A stretch of DNA of 64,000 nt from Adiantum capillus-veneris (Eukaryota > Streptophyta > Polypodiopsida > Polypodiales > Pteridaceae): NCBI GenBank assembly GCA_014529385.2, contig CM043956.1, positions 89,916,721-89,980,720 of the forward strand, read 5' to 3'. The notes beneath the pieces were generated by a model. It had not been told where the DNA came from, made no database searches, and saw only the letters and a list, made by a program, of their open reading frames with translations. This document shows, piece by piece, positions 34,111 through 44,435 of this stretch; the stretch's first letter is position 1, and each line of letters opens with the position of its first letter. The translations under genes and the position numbers were made by a program.

Positions 34111-34670
34111 GGGACCTCTTCTTCCTCGGAAGGAACTCAAGCATTCAAGCCATTGATGAGAGGAATTCTTGAGGGAGAGAGTAGTAATGCCTAATTGTAC
34201 TTAGCCCCATTAACATAAGCCCAAGCCTACACTTTCTCCTAGAGGAAGACTAGCCATTCTTGTACGCTATCCTTGGAAGATCAACTCTAATCAAAGAAGG
34301 TGTTGTACTTGGCATATCAATCAAAGTGGAGTGCTCCCCTCTTCTTCTCTCTCCATCAATAATGGTGCCGAAGGGTTTGTCAAGTAAGATGTGTTCTACA
34401 TTGATGTTTTCTTGATTTCTTGTTGTTTTCTTTTTCATCTCTAATCCAATATATATATATATATATATATATCTAATCTCATCTCTTTAACCAAATCTAT
34501 CTCTTTCACTCTTAGTAATTCATCCTCTCTACAAATTTTAGGTTTTCTTTGCTACAAGTACATCTCTCCCCGCAGTATCCTTATTGTCTACGGGCAAGAA
34601 TAGGGCTTGGGAGGGAAAATTCTCATCTCTTCACTTCTCTCATATCTACATTTCTCACATACTATCCTAG

Positions 34671-34889
34671 ATGAATAACCCACATGATGATCATTTCTAT
34701 CGCTTTCACTCTGTACGATCTATTAGAATTAACGTATGGATTAGCCGTAAAATACACTTTCAACAACGTATAGTGTTTCTCTTTGGCCCTGAAAGGCTCA
34801 ATGAAATACTTCTATCACCGGATCCCATCATACTACCTCTCATAGACTATAATTTGTCTTTTGATGTAAGCGTAGTTATCTTGCTATGA
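34671..34889 (+). CDS. LTR small ORF a (72 residues), 5' LTR copy
   Basis: Starts ATG 34671 (MNNPHDDHFYRFHSVRSI). The last 50 residues resemble those of the next ORF: FLFGPERLNEILLSPDP against SLFGQPRLNAINSSINP. Its stop overlaps the next start as ATGA (34886-34889). The same ORF is at 42668-42886 with two residue differences. Unknown function; mixed basic and hydrophobic, no signal peptide. Confidence 0.45.
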   Translation: MNNPHDDHFYRFHSVRSIRINVWISRKIHFQQRIVFLFGPERLNEILLSPDPIILPLIDYNLSFDVSVVILL

Positions 34890-35098
34890 ACCAAGAGGAT
34901 TTGTACACACAATTAATCCCAATCACTAGACAAAATATCTATATTATGGTAAGCACAAAACTACAATTCCAAAGAACAATTCGTAGCCTATTTGGTCAGC
35001 CAAGATTGAATGCCATTAACTCATCCATTAACCCTTTCATATTACCCATGATACGATATGACCATAGCCTTGATGTTTTCATCTTCGTATTGTTTTAA
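34886..35098 (+). CDS. LTR small ORF b (70 residues), 5' LTR copy
   Basis: Starts MNQEDLYTQLIPITRQNI and shares the FLFGxxRLN...P pattern with ORF a, so the pair looks like a tandem duplication. The copy in the 3' LTR (42883-43095) encodes exactly the same protein although the LTRs have diverged. It lies in the leader upstream of gag, or downstream of the promoter of a read-out transcript from the 3' LTR. Confidence 0.48.
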   Translation: MNQEDLYTQLIPITRQNIYIMVSTKLQFQRTIRSLFGQPRLNAINSSINPFILPMIRYDHSLDVFIFVLF

Positions 35099-35301
35099 CA
35101 TTCTCTTTTGCGTTCTTTCTTTGTGTGTGTGTGAGTGCAAGAGAGAAAGAGTGAGTCTTCTTTGATTGCACTTCTTTCCAAACCCTAGTCTTCATGGCAT
35201 CTATGGTTTAACTCCTTCATATAGTTTTTGTTGAGTTATCTCACAAACTCTCACAGCCATAAGCCCGATGCTTTCCTGGCAAAGCCGCAAATTTCTTGAC
35301 A

Positions 35302-35330
35302 TATTTTTGGTGAACCCGACGCGAATCTGC
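35302..35330 (+). other. Gypsy-2 primer binding region
   Basis: TTGGTGAACCCGACGCG lies six bases after the 5' LTR end. It has the TGG start of a site complementary to a tRNA 3' CCA end. I cannot name the tRNA with confidence. Confidence 0.55.
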
Positions 35331-35354
35331 TAGGGTGAGAGTTTGTGGGTAACC

Positions 35355-37724
35355 ATGGGTGATCATGTTGAGCAACAGGGTATGCATTTTGACCTAGCAA
35401 CAATGCAAATGTTTCAAGCATTTGCAATGTTCATGCAACAACAACATGCTACTGAAAGAAGGGAGATTTCAGCAACGAAGGCCATACAAGCGGTCGTCAA
35501 CAGAATGGATCAGTTCAACGGCAAAGATGTAACCAAGTACTTACGCGAGTATGTGAAGGAGATGGAGCTGCATCGCGTGTCAGAAGGTGAGATGATTCAA
35601 AGCTTTGAGCTAGTTGTTGCTCCAGAAATTAGGGAGCATGTTAGGGCAATTAAAGATGGGCATGGGAGAAATTGGGAAGAACTCAAAGTAGCTTTAAAGG
35701 AGGAATATTTCATGGAGGACTCTGAGAGAGTGACCAAAAGGACATTCTTAGAATGGGTAGTCAAGCCAAAGCAAGGACTATCAATAACAGAACTACTTAG
35801 GGAATTTGAGCGGCGCTATGCACAACTCACCAGGACAGAAAGGGCCACACTAGATGCAAAGAAGACAGATCTTTTCTTACAAGTTGCAGGTAAAGAGTTT
35901 TAAGAAAATTTGGAGCTTCTTCTTGAAGATAAAGATGCTGAGCAAGGACTAAAGACCGACTGGAATGAGGTTGAAGGTGCTGTCTCACTGCTTGCCAAAT
36001 GACAAAGAAGAAGGGACAAGATGATAGTAAACACTACAAGTCCTTCCACCTCAACTTCTGACAAAATGGTAAAGCCTACTTTTATCGCTCCTAAGTTTGA
36101 TGAGTCCATGCTAGATGAGCTTGTGAAGGGAATGCGTGACTTGAAGGTGAAGTTTGCAAAGCTTGAAGAAAAAGGCCAATCATGAGGGCCACTTCCTAGG
36201 CAAAGACAACAGCCCAAAGAAGGGTTTGTTAATAGATGTATTTGGTGTGATATTACAGACCATGTAAGAAGGGATTGTGATGATTTTAGTGATGCTTTGT
36301 CAAAAGATGTTGTCTTTTTTAAGGATGGTAAAATACACTTAAGAGAGACAGGTCTACCCTTGAGAACTAACTTTGGGAAGGGGGGAATGCAAACCTTAGT
36401 TGAAGATATGGCAACCAAGCATGCCACCTCTTCAGTTGAGGCAGCTACTTATGGAGTAAAAATTGAACATTTTTGTGATGAAGAGGTGAGTGACCATCAT
36501 GGTCAAATTTGGCCAAATGTCATGCAATTAGCTACAAAGGAAAAGCTTACAAAAGAGATTCTACATGAAGCAGGTGATTGCATACGTCTAGAAACAGGAT
36601 GGAATGATCCAGTGGACTCATTGTCAGTGCATGCCTACATTACAAAATGCCAACAAAATGAGGCAATTGTAGAAGAGAAGCGCAGACGTGAGAATGCTGA
36701 TGAAGGACCATCAAAAAGAGCTTCTAGAAGTGGGGGAAGAAGCGACTCAATGCCTTCTCAAACACCCTCAACACAAGGAGCATCTCCACCTGAAGTACTC
36801 ATGGAGGAGTCTACAAAAAAGAAAGAGCCAACGAAAGGTAAGACAAAAGGCCCAACTTATAAACTACAATCTAATATTGAGGTTGCTACAGATTTAAAGA
36901 AAGTCTTGGAGGAAAGGATCTTGAATAGCAAGATTGAGTTTACTCTGGGAGAAGTTCTTGGCATTGCAAAGCGTGAATTCCATGAGGAGATCATTGACAT
37001 CATCAAGAGAAAGAGGCAAACCCTTGCTGAAGTTTCTCGTCCACAGGTTGAAGGGGAAACCTCAAAGACACAAGGGATGCAGATGCAAAATAAGGAGAAT
37101 GATGGAGCTGTGGTAGGATGCTACCAATCTAGTGGGAGAGTGAAGCAAGTGTATTTCTCAAATGATAATGAAAAAGTTGAAGATATTCCTAGGAGTTACT
37201 ATTCACGAAGTCATTGGGCAAGGGCTACTACAGAAACTTTGGTCAAGGTAGGTGATCTTGAAGAGCCATTTGTTGCCTTGATTGACCATGGTTCAGAAAT
37301 AAACATAATGTCAAAGAGTCTCTACAACAAGTGCAAATGGCCAATGGACACAGATCATGGTTGGATGGTAAAAGTGGCAAACAATTCATCCGGTGAATTG
37401 TATGCAGCATGTCCAGGTGTGAAGGTGACAATAGGTGATGTAAAGATTGACCAAAACTTCTTTGTTCAGGATACATCTTCATATCATCTCATCCTTGGAC
37501 AACCCTACATTGTCGGAGTTCGAATGGAAACAAAGGTAATGGACGATGGTTCAACATATGCTAGGATACGTAGCAAAAATGGTAAAAGTATTGTCCAATT
37601 TCTCACAGTTTGTGTAAACCATGAAAGAAATTGTGACAACCTCAGAGAACATCCTCTACCAAAGGTAAGCAAAGAGTTTCATGATCATAGAGAAATGATG
37701 GGTTTTTGCCAAGTACCATTGTAA
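35355..37724 (+). pseudogene. gag-pro: Gypsy-2 gag-protease, one frame with three stops
   Basis: Start ATG 35355 (MGDHVEQQG). Stops TAA 35901, TGA 36000 and TGA 36183 are all in phase, and the frame is open from there to TAA 37722. Gag capsid-like region: FNGKDVTKYLREYVKEMELH and WEELKVALKEEYF. Zinc knuckle CIWCDITDHVRRDC (about 36238-36280, CX2CX4HX4C). Protease site ALIDHGSEINIMS (about 37275-37315) with Asp-His-Gly in place of Asp-Thr/Ser-Gly, and LILGQPYIVG near its end. It ends in a short overlap with pol. Confidence 0.9.
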
Positions 37725-40700
37725 AGCGGGATTGCAGTGGTACAGAAAGAAAAAGGGTCTCACCTGATCCAAAAATAGGTGAAACTTTCTCAATGAGCTC
37801 CTTGGTAACAAGGAATGGATCAGTATGTTTTACAAAACTTGAAGATTTGAAGAGATATGAGAGGCAATATGTGCATAATGTACAAATAGGCATGAAAAAG
37901 AGTAGGTTGCTAAAGCCAACTGAAAATGTTTTGGGTTTGTGTGAGCAAGTTTCTTTTGTAGATACTATGGGTGAGATTGATGCTATAATGAGGTCTAGTT
38001 TGCATCTTGAAAATGAAGTTGTGGAAGTTTGCTCTATGGAAATGTATCAAGTAATAGAAGCCTTTAAAGAAAGCCAAACAGTTGGCCCAGAAGTCCATGT
38101 TGAAACTAAATACAAGAGTGTAGCAAAGAAGGTGAAACCAGTAGCTTCACCCTTACCACCCAACAACAGGGAAAAGATTGAACAGGCTTCTTTACAACCA
38201 AGTTTGCGGAATCCTAAAAAGATCGGGCATACCTTCACAAAGGAGTCCTTTCAAGAGTTGCAGATTGGCTGCGAGGAGTTTCTAACACAGGAGGAGACAA
38301 AGTGCTTCAAAGAAATGCTTTCAAAGCATGGTAAGGCTTTTGCATTTGAGCCACATGAGATAGGATGTGTTGATCCTTATATTGTATCTCCTATGGTAAT
38401 TTTCACAATACCTCATGTGCCTTGGAATCTGCGGCCTATTCCTGTTCCAAAGGCTCATTTGCCAAAGTTAGTAGAGCTACTGAATGAGAAAATCAAAATG
38501 GGAATCTTGGAGCCTTCTTGTACTCCATACTCAAACAGGTGGTTCACAGTTCCAAAGAAGAATGGTTCTCTACGCTTCATCCAAGATATGCAACCAGTGA
38601 ACAAGGTGACAATTAGAAATGTAGGTACAAGTCCAATTGTGGATGAATTTGCAAAGGCGTTTGCAGGGAGGGCAATCTACTCAATGGGGGATCTCTACTC
38701 AGGGTATGATCAATTTCAGCTTGCAATCGAAAGCAGAGACTTGACAACCATGAGGACACCTTTGGGTTTGGTAAGGATGTGTACCTTGCCACAGGGAGCA
38801 ACCAACTTGGTTGCACATATGATGAATGGGATGAATAAGGTCTTACGTGACTTTATTCCTCAAATCACAATGCCTTTCATTGATGATTTGCCTATCAAAG
38901 GATGTGAAGAAAGTGAAAAAGATGAAGCTTTGGATCTCAAGGGATGTCGCAAGTTTGTGGTAAATCACATAAATGATTGTGATAAAATTTTGTCTAGGTT
39001 GGAAGAAGTGAATCTTACATTGTCAGGGAAAAAGTCTATGTTTGGCGTCAAAGAAGTGCTCATTGTGGGGCACATGTGCGGGCCATATGGTAGGAAACCT
39101 TGTCCATCAAAGGTAGATGCCATCCAAAGAATGAAAGAAACATGCACTAGCATCACTGAGGTTAGAAGGTTTCTGGGAGCATGTGTCTTCTATGTTATTT
39201 GGATTCCACATTATGCACATGTAGCTGATCCTCTTTATCAGCTTCTTAGAAAGAATCAAAAGTTTAAATGGACAGAAGCACATGTAAAATCCATGAAAAA
39301 GCTAAAGGAGTTACTCCAGTCAGCAACGACTTTGAGAAAGATAGACTATGAGTGTCAAAGACCAGTGATTGTGACAGTAGATACCAGTCCTATAGGGATT
39401 GGATGGGCAATAGGGCAAGATGACAAAGAAGGACACAGGTATGTGGTAAGATTTGGAGCAAAGGTACTAAGTTCTCGCCAAAGAAACTATCCACAGATAA
39501 AGAGAGAGTTATGGGGTATGGTTAGAGCCTTGAAAAGTGGGAAAGAGTACCTAATTGGTGCATGTGTGGTTGTAGAAACAGATTGTCTACCACTTCTTGG
39601 GATGATTACAAGCTGCTCAACACCAGACATTGCTATGTTGCGGTGGATTGCCTACATTAAGTCCTTAAATCCCGAGTTTAAGCACATTGCAGGTAAAGAC
39701 AATACAGTGGCAGATATGCTATCAAGGGCAAGGTATGAAGATGAGTCACAAATGATTGATGAGGGAGATGATGTAGGCACAAAATTCTATTCTATCTCTC
39801 ATGTCAAAGGTAACAATGTCTGCATGACTAATTCACTTGAATTGTTCTTGAAAGATCTTTATGAAGGTGATTGGATTTCTATTGGAAGGTACTTGAGTAC
39901 TCTAACAAAACAGGATGATTGGTCTGAACAAGAATTCAAGAGGATACGCACGAAAGAATATGGGTACGTTTTAAGGGATGGTTACTTGTGGAAGCATCCT
40001 AAACAAAAGGGTGCTACACCACAACGGGTTATATGTAAAAAAGAGACTCAAGTAAAGCTCATGCAAGAGTTTCATGAGAGTCTATGGGCTGGACACAGGG
40101 GTGTGTGGGCAACCTTCTCCAAGTTGAAAGAAAAATACTGGTGGAAGGATATGTATAAAGATGTATCTCAGTTTGTAGAGTCATGTGTAACTTGTCAAAT
40201 GTATTCAAATGTTCGACATCGTGATGGATTTCACCCTACATATCCACTAGCCATGCACTATAAATGGGTTGTGGATCTAGTAACGATGCCTTTAGGACTC
40301 TGGCAGATGAGATACTTGGTTCTTGCACGAGAGGACCTAACTAACCAGGTTGAAGGAAGAGCATTAAGAGCTAAGACCACAGAAGCTATGTGCAAATTCC
40401 TTCTTGATGAGGTGATTTGCCGTTATGGTTGTGTGGGAAAAATCACTGCAGATCGAGGTGAACTGGATGCCGAAGAAGCAAGGGAGTTCTTTTCTAGATT
40501 AGGGATTAAGCTTTCTCTTACTACAGCTTACAACCCTGAAGGCAATGGAAAGAGTGAAAGAGGGCATCCTCCTATCATCAAAGCTTTGGCCAAGGCTTGC
40601 GAAGGAAGAGTTGGTGAGTGGCCAAAATTGTTACGATATGCTTTATGGGCTGATCGTACAACACATAGCTCAGTAACTAGCTACATGCCCGCGGAGCTAA

Positions 40701-41251
40701 TGCATGGCCAAAAGCCACTGATGCCGATTGAGGATACAATTCCCACATGGAATGTACTACCTTGGCAAGAGGGGCTTAGTAGGGAAGATCTCCTTGCACT
40801 GCGTATAAGGCAGCTAGAGAGAAGACCTGGAGACATTGAAGCTGCAAAAGAACGACTCAAAAATGCAAGGTTAAAAAACAAGGACTATTTTGATAAGCGA
40901 CATCGACTCAGGAGCAAAGCAATTGACAAAGGTGACTGGGTTTTAGTGTATGATAGTAGCCTTGATAACCAGCACACAGTCATGCGTAAGTTCTCAAAAA
41001 GATGGTTTGGACCGTATGTTGTAAAGCATGTGCATGAAAATGCTACTTACAGCTTGTCTGAACTAGATGGTACAGAAGTAAAGATTCCCATTGCAGGAAA
41101 AAGGATTAAAATGTTTAAGAGAAGAGGAGACAATGATCTAGAAGATATTGATGAGGAAGAAGAGAAAAACATAGGTGAAGATCAAAGTGAACATGAAGCT
41201 CTGGAATCATCGAGTAAAGAAGAAGACAAGGAAGATGTACAAGAGGTCTAA
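37706..41251 (+). CDS. pol: Gypsy-2 pol: reverse transcriptase, RNase H, integrase
   Basis: The frame is open for 1,181 codons in the -1 phase relative to gag-protease, overlapping it by 19 bases; no ATG marks its start, so frameshifting or a past indel is needed. Reverse transcriptase: NRWFTVPKKNGSLRF, LYSGYDQFQL and the catalytic FIDDLPIKG (about 38875-38905). RNase H: VTVDTSPIGIGWAIG with DMLSRARY at its end. Integrase: an HHCC finger ending CVTCQ (about 40190), catalytic Asp in VVDLVTMP, Asp in TADRGE and Glu in GNGKSERG (about 40550). The C-terminal tail is acidic with no clear chromodomain. It copies and inserts element DNA. Confidence 0.95.
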   Translation: MPSTIVKRDCSGTERKRVSPDPKIGETFSMSSLVTRNGSVCFTKLEDLKRYERQYVHNVQIGMKKSRLLKPTENVLGLCEQVSFVDTMGEIDAIMRSSLHLENEVVEVCSMEMYQVIEAFKESQTVGPEVHVETKYKSVAKKVKPVASPLPPNNREKIEQASLQPSLRNPKKIGHTFTKESFQELQIGCEEFLTQEETKCFKEMLSKHGKAFAFEPHEIGCVDPYIVSPMVIFTIPHVPWNLRPIPVPKAHLPKLVELLNEKIKMGILEPSCTPYSNRWFTVPKKNGSLRFIQDMQPVNKVTIRNVGTSPIVDEFAKAFAGRAIYSMGDLYSGYDQFQLAIESRDLTTMRTPLGLVRMCTLPQGATNLVAHMMNGMNKVLRDFIPQITMPFIDDLPIKGCEESEKDEALDLKGCRKFVVNHINDCDKILSRLEEVNLTLSGKKSMFGVKEVLIVGHMCGPYGRKPCPSKVDAIQRMKETCTSITEVRRFLGACVFYVIWIPHYAHVADPLYQLLRKNQKFKWTEAHVKSMKKLKELLQSATTLRKIDYECQRPVIVTVDTSPIGIGWAIGQDDKEGHRYVVRFGAKVLSSRQRNYPQIKRELWGMVRALKSGKEYLIGACVVVETDCLPLLGMITSCSTPDIAMLRWIAYIKSLNPEFKHIAGKDNTVADMLSRARYEDESQMIDEGDDVGTKFYSISHVKGNNVCMTNSLELFLKDLYEGDWISIGRYLSTLTKQDDWSEQEFKRIRTKEYGYVLRDGYLWKHPKQKGATPQRVICKKETQVKLMQEFHESLWAGHRGVWATFSKLKEKYWWKDMYKDVSQFVESCVTCQMYSNVRHRDGFHPTYPLAMHYKWVVDLVTMPLGLWQMRYLVLAREDLTNQVEGRALRAKTTEAMCKFLLDEVICRYGCVGKITADRGELDAEEAREFFSRLGIKLSLTTAYNPEGNGKSERGHPPIIKALAKACEGRVGEWPKLLRYALWADRTTHSSVTSYMPAELMHGQKPLMPIEDTIPTWNVLPWQEGLSREDLLALRIRQLERRPGDIEAAKERLKNARLKNKDYFDKRHRLRSKAIDKGDWVLVYDSSLDNQHTVMRKFSKRWFGPYVVKHVHENATYSLSELDGTEVKIPIAGKRIKMFKRRGDNDLEDIDEEEEKNIGEDQSEHEALESSSKEEDKEDVQEV

Positions 41252-41294
41252 TCTTACAAAGAGACAATGTGGCACATACTGGAGGATGTGCAGG

Positions 41295-41309
41295 TTTAGA
41301 GGGGGTGGA
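41295..41309 (+). other. Gypsy-2 polypurine tract
   Basis: TTAGAGGGGGTGGA directly precedes the 3' LTR. It is the expected plus-strand primer. Confidence 0.8.
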
Positions 41310-42667
41310 TGTCGTGCTGTGACACGTACATAGTGGGAACGCATGCTACAAGATCTATCTTGTAATTTTTTAGATACATAATTATATTTCCTATAGTGTA
41401 CATATGCATATTTAAGTATAATAATAAGCCTTGTATCTCATCCTATTATTTTTCTCAAGGGTAACATATCCTTACTTTACCATCAGAAAATACTATAGGA
41501 AAAGCATCAATAGCTCCGCCTCTTTAACTTGGGGCAAAAAGCATTGATTCTTTATTTCTACTATTTCATTATCATCTCACACCCTAGCTAGATCCTATAT
41601 CTAGGGTAAACTCCAATATATATATATTCTATGTATTTTTTATACTTTTCTTATATTTCTTTTTAAATAGCTACTAGGAGAGAATCAAATCCTAGTGGGA
41701 CACTAGGTGGCATGATTTCAAACATACACTTATTTTAATGCATTATTGCAAGCATGATTACAAAACTTTGTCAAAAAGCAATGTCCTGCTTTCATATGGC
41801 ATGAGGTGTCCTTTGGAATTAAATGAAAGTCTAGGCTAAGGAGACCACATGAAGACTTTTGCTGCCATAAATGGACCCTATTTTGATGAATTTTTTACAC
41901 AAGGTTCCAATCTGAAATGGAAAACTATTTTAAAATGCAAATTGTAGCTAATGAGCTGAAGTTTTTGCCCATATTTTTACTTTTTTATTTGGAGCCACGG
42001 TTGAGAAGATATGATCAAAATACTGGACCCCAGTCTGCCCACATCATGCAGGGGCAGCTCATTTCCAGCTCTTGTTTAAACCCTTGGGGGTTCCCTTCAC
42101 CTATAAAAGGGGACCTCTTCTTCCTTGGAAGTAATTCAAGCATTCAAGCCATTGATGAGAGGAATTCTTGAGGGAGTGAGTAGTAATGCCTAATTGTACT
42201 TAGCCCCATTAACATAAGCCCAAGCCTACACTTTCTCCTAGAGGAAGACTAGCCATTCTTGTACGCTATCCTTGGAAGATCAACTCTAATCAAAGAAGGT
42301 GTTGTACTTGGCGTATCAATCAAAGTGGAGTGCTCCCCTCTTCTTCTCTCTCCATCAATAATGGTGCCGAAGGGTTTGTCAAGTAAGATGTGTTCTACAT
42401 TGATGTTTTCTTGATTTCTTGTTGTTTTCTTTTTCATCTCTAATCCAATATATATATATATATATATATCTAATCTCATCTCTTTAACCAAATCTATCTC
42501 TTTCACTCTTAGTAATTCATCCTCTCTACAAATTTTAGGTTCTGTTTGCTACAGGTACATCTCTCCCCGCAGTATCCTTATTGTCTACGGGCAAGAATAG
42601 GGCTTGGGAGGGAAAATTCTCATCTCTTCACTTCTCTCATATCTACATTTCTCACATACTATCTTAG

Positions 42668-42886
42668 ATGAATAACCCACATGATGATCATTTCTATCGC
42701 TTTCACTCTGTACGATCTATTAGAATTAACGTATGGATTAGCCGTAAAATACACTTTCAACAATGTATAGTGTTTCTCTTCGGCCCTGAAAGGCTCAATG
42801 AAATACTTCTATCACCGGATCCCATCATACTACCTCTCATAGACTATAATTTTTCTTTTGATGTAAGCGTAGTTATCTTGCTATGA
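42668..42886 (+). CDS. LTR small ORF a, 3' LTR copy
   Basis: Differs from the 5' LTR copy at two residues (Arg to Cys and Leu to Phe). It keeps the ATGA overlap with ORF b. Confidence 0.42.
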   Translation: MNNPHDDHFYRFHSVRSIRINVWISRKIHFQQCIVFLFGPERLNEILLSPDPIILPLIDYNFSFDVSVVILL

Positions 42887-43095
42887 ACCAAGAGGATTTG
42901 TACACACAATTAATCCCAATCACTAGACAAAATATCTATATTATGGTAAGCACAAAACTACAATTCCAAAGAACAATTCGTAGCCTATTTGGTCAGCCAA
43001 GATTGAATGCCATTAACTCATCCATTAACCCTTTCATATTACCCATGATACGATATGACCATAGCCTTGATGTTTTCATCTTCGTATTGTTTTAA
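42883..43095 (+). CDS. LTR small ORF b, 3' LTR copy
   Basis: The protein is identical to that of 34886-35098. Because this LTR can drive transcription into flanking DNA, the ORF may be expressed from here too. Confidence 0.45.
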   Translation: MNQEDLYTQLIPITRQNIYIMVSTKLQFQRTIRSLFGQPRLNAINSSINPFILPMIRYDHSLDVFIFVLF

Positions 43096-43298
43096 CATTC
43101 TCTTTTGCGTTCTTTCTTTGTGTGTGCGTGAGTGCAAGAGAGAAAGAGTGAGTCTTCTTTGATTGCACTTCTTTCCAAACCCTAGTCTTCATGGCATCTA
43201 TGGTTTAACTCCTTCATATAGTTTTTGTTGAGTTCTCTCACAAACTCTGACAGCCATAAGCCCGATGCTTTCCTGGCAAGACCGTAAATTTCTCGACA

Positions 43299-43560
43299 AC
43301 GTGTTGAACAATGGCCACTATGCCATTGACTCTATGGTTCTTGAAACCAAGAAGTCTCCCCTTCCAATGTTCCTCAAGGTTGCCACACTTTTGAGCTCGA
43401 TGAGGCTTGATAGCTGCAGGTTGCATGAAGATCCAAGATCCTTTAGAAAACACTTACAACACGCATTCTCCATCAGAATCCCTAGTGTTATGCAATCAAA
43501 CCACCTCTATCTCATCCTTTGGCTTCCTTGAAGTGGAGGGGGTTGACACGATAGCTCTAG
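43299..43560 (-). pseudogene. Outer copy, gene X: 5' part of exon 1
   Basis: The translated minus strand includes FSKGSWIFMQPAAIKPH and WKGRLLGFKNHRVNGIVAIVQHV, matching FKKGAWVYMQPSHAGPH and LKGRLLAFKETKFVMVAIVQHV of the inner copy. At least two in-frame stops occur. Gypsy-2 interrupts it at 43299. Confidence 0.72.
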
Positions 43561-44239
43561 AAGAAGAAGAGTTGTGGTGTTAGAGAGAGAGGCATGTTGC
43601 TTCATGAGTGAAATGAGAAGGAATGGTTGGATGGGAAACAAGGGGAGAAGAAGTAGTTCAAATGGATGGTGGCAAGACAGGTCGTGCACCTATGGAAAGC
43701 TTCCATTTGTGATGCAACTATGGAAACCTTGGCGGGAGGGGGGGAAGTGTCTCAATGGGGAGCAAGGGGAGAGTATAGTTCAAAGGGATGGTGTGGGGAA
43801 AGGGGGAGACAAGTGGTGCAACTATGGAAAGCTTCCTCATGTGCTACAGCAATGGAAATTTTGGATACAGAAGGTGAAAGAGAAGAGAAAAGAGGTAGAA
43901 TAGAGGGTTGCTAAGAAATGCAGATTTTGGTCAAAGAAAATAGTTTTTTGACCATGTATTTGATTAGGAAAGTTTTTGGAGAGTGAAAAGTGAGATTTTG
44001 ATATTTAAAAAATAAAATAAAATTTTAGGGTTACTTTATGGGCTCCCATGAAAATGGAAGGAACCCCCCCCCCCCCCCCCCCCTCCCCTTTTCCCCCTTC
44101 TCTCTCTTTCTAGCGGACAAAGCTATAATGAGGGGAACAAATAGGCCCCCATGCCCCCTACTACCCTACCTTTTGAGAGGGTATAGCTGTGGACACCACC
44201 CTCTTTCTACTGGTCCATGCTTAATCACCCCTTAAGCTA
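43561..44239. other. Right flank of outer gene X with poly-C tract
   Basis: Purine-rich DNA, then AT-rich DNA, then a run of 22 C near 44061-44082. This is the same order as 32480-33041 in the inner copy. It contains two imperfect copies of a segment around GTGCAMCTATGGAAAGCTTCC (near 43686 and 43815). No gene seen. Confidence 0.55.
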
Positions 44240-44273
44240 AAGGGCCCTTTTGGGGTTCATTTTTTTCCTGATG
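44240..44273 (-). repeat. Right terminal inverted repeat of the outer copy
   Basis: Read on the minus strand from 44273 it begins CATCAGGAAAAAAATGAAC, followed by GGGCCCTTT, resembling both ends of the inner copy. The left end of the outer copy was not found; it may lie beyond Gypsy-1 or be deleted. Confidence 0.62.
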
Positions 44274-44435
44274 AGTGCAATCACTGATTGCATATTCACT
44301 GGGAATAATGGAAGAACCGGCACGAGATACTCTTTTTTCCTCTTCCTCCAAGGAATCAATGATACCATCCAAAGAAGAAATGGATCTTTCTCCTTTAAGA
44401 CGGTTACAATTTGACAAAATTAAGCAAGTAATCTA

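Larger units (their letters stand above)
33277..35301 (+). repeat. Gypsy-2 5' LTR (2,025 bp)
   Basis: Starts TGTCGTGCTG and ends TTGACA. It is nearly identical to 41310-43298, with scattered substitutions and an extra segment of roughly 36 bp near 34040-34075. It includes an (AT) microsatellite near 34448-34472, a TATA box and two small ORFs. Confidence 0.95.
33277..43298 (+). mobile_element. Ty3/gypsy retrotransposon Gypsy-2, full length (10.0 kb)
   Basis: Two LTRs (33277-35301 and 41310-43298), a primer site, gag-protease, a long open pol frame and a purine tract are all in order on the plus strand. ACGT flanks both ends (33273-33276 and 43299-43302). The flanking sequence joins into exon 1 of gene X of the outer copy. 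Gag is broken by three stops, but pol is open over 1,181 codons. Confidence 0.95.
41310..43298 (+). repeat. Gypsy-2 3' LTR (1,989 bp)
   Basis: Starts TGTCGTGCTG and ends CTCGACA, so its ends form a perfect 5-bp inverted repeat. It is followed by the ACGT target duplication. It carries the second TATA box (42102-42109) and second copies of the small ORFs. Confidence 0.95.

Noticed and set aside
41152-41251. Acidic C-terminal tail of Gypsy-2 pol as a chromodomain
   Set aside because: It lacks the aromatic residues and fold pattern of a chromodomain and is mostly Glu, Asp and Ser.
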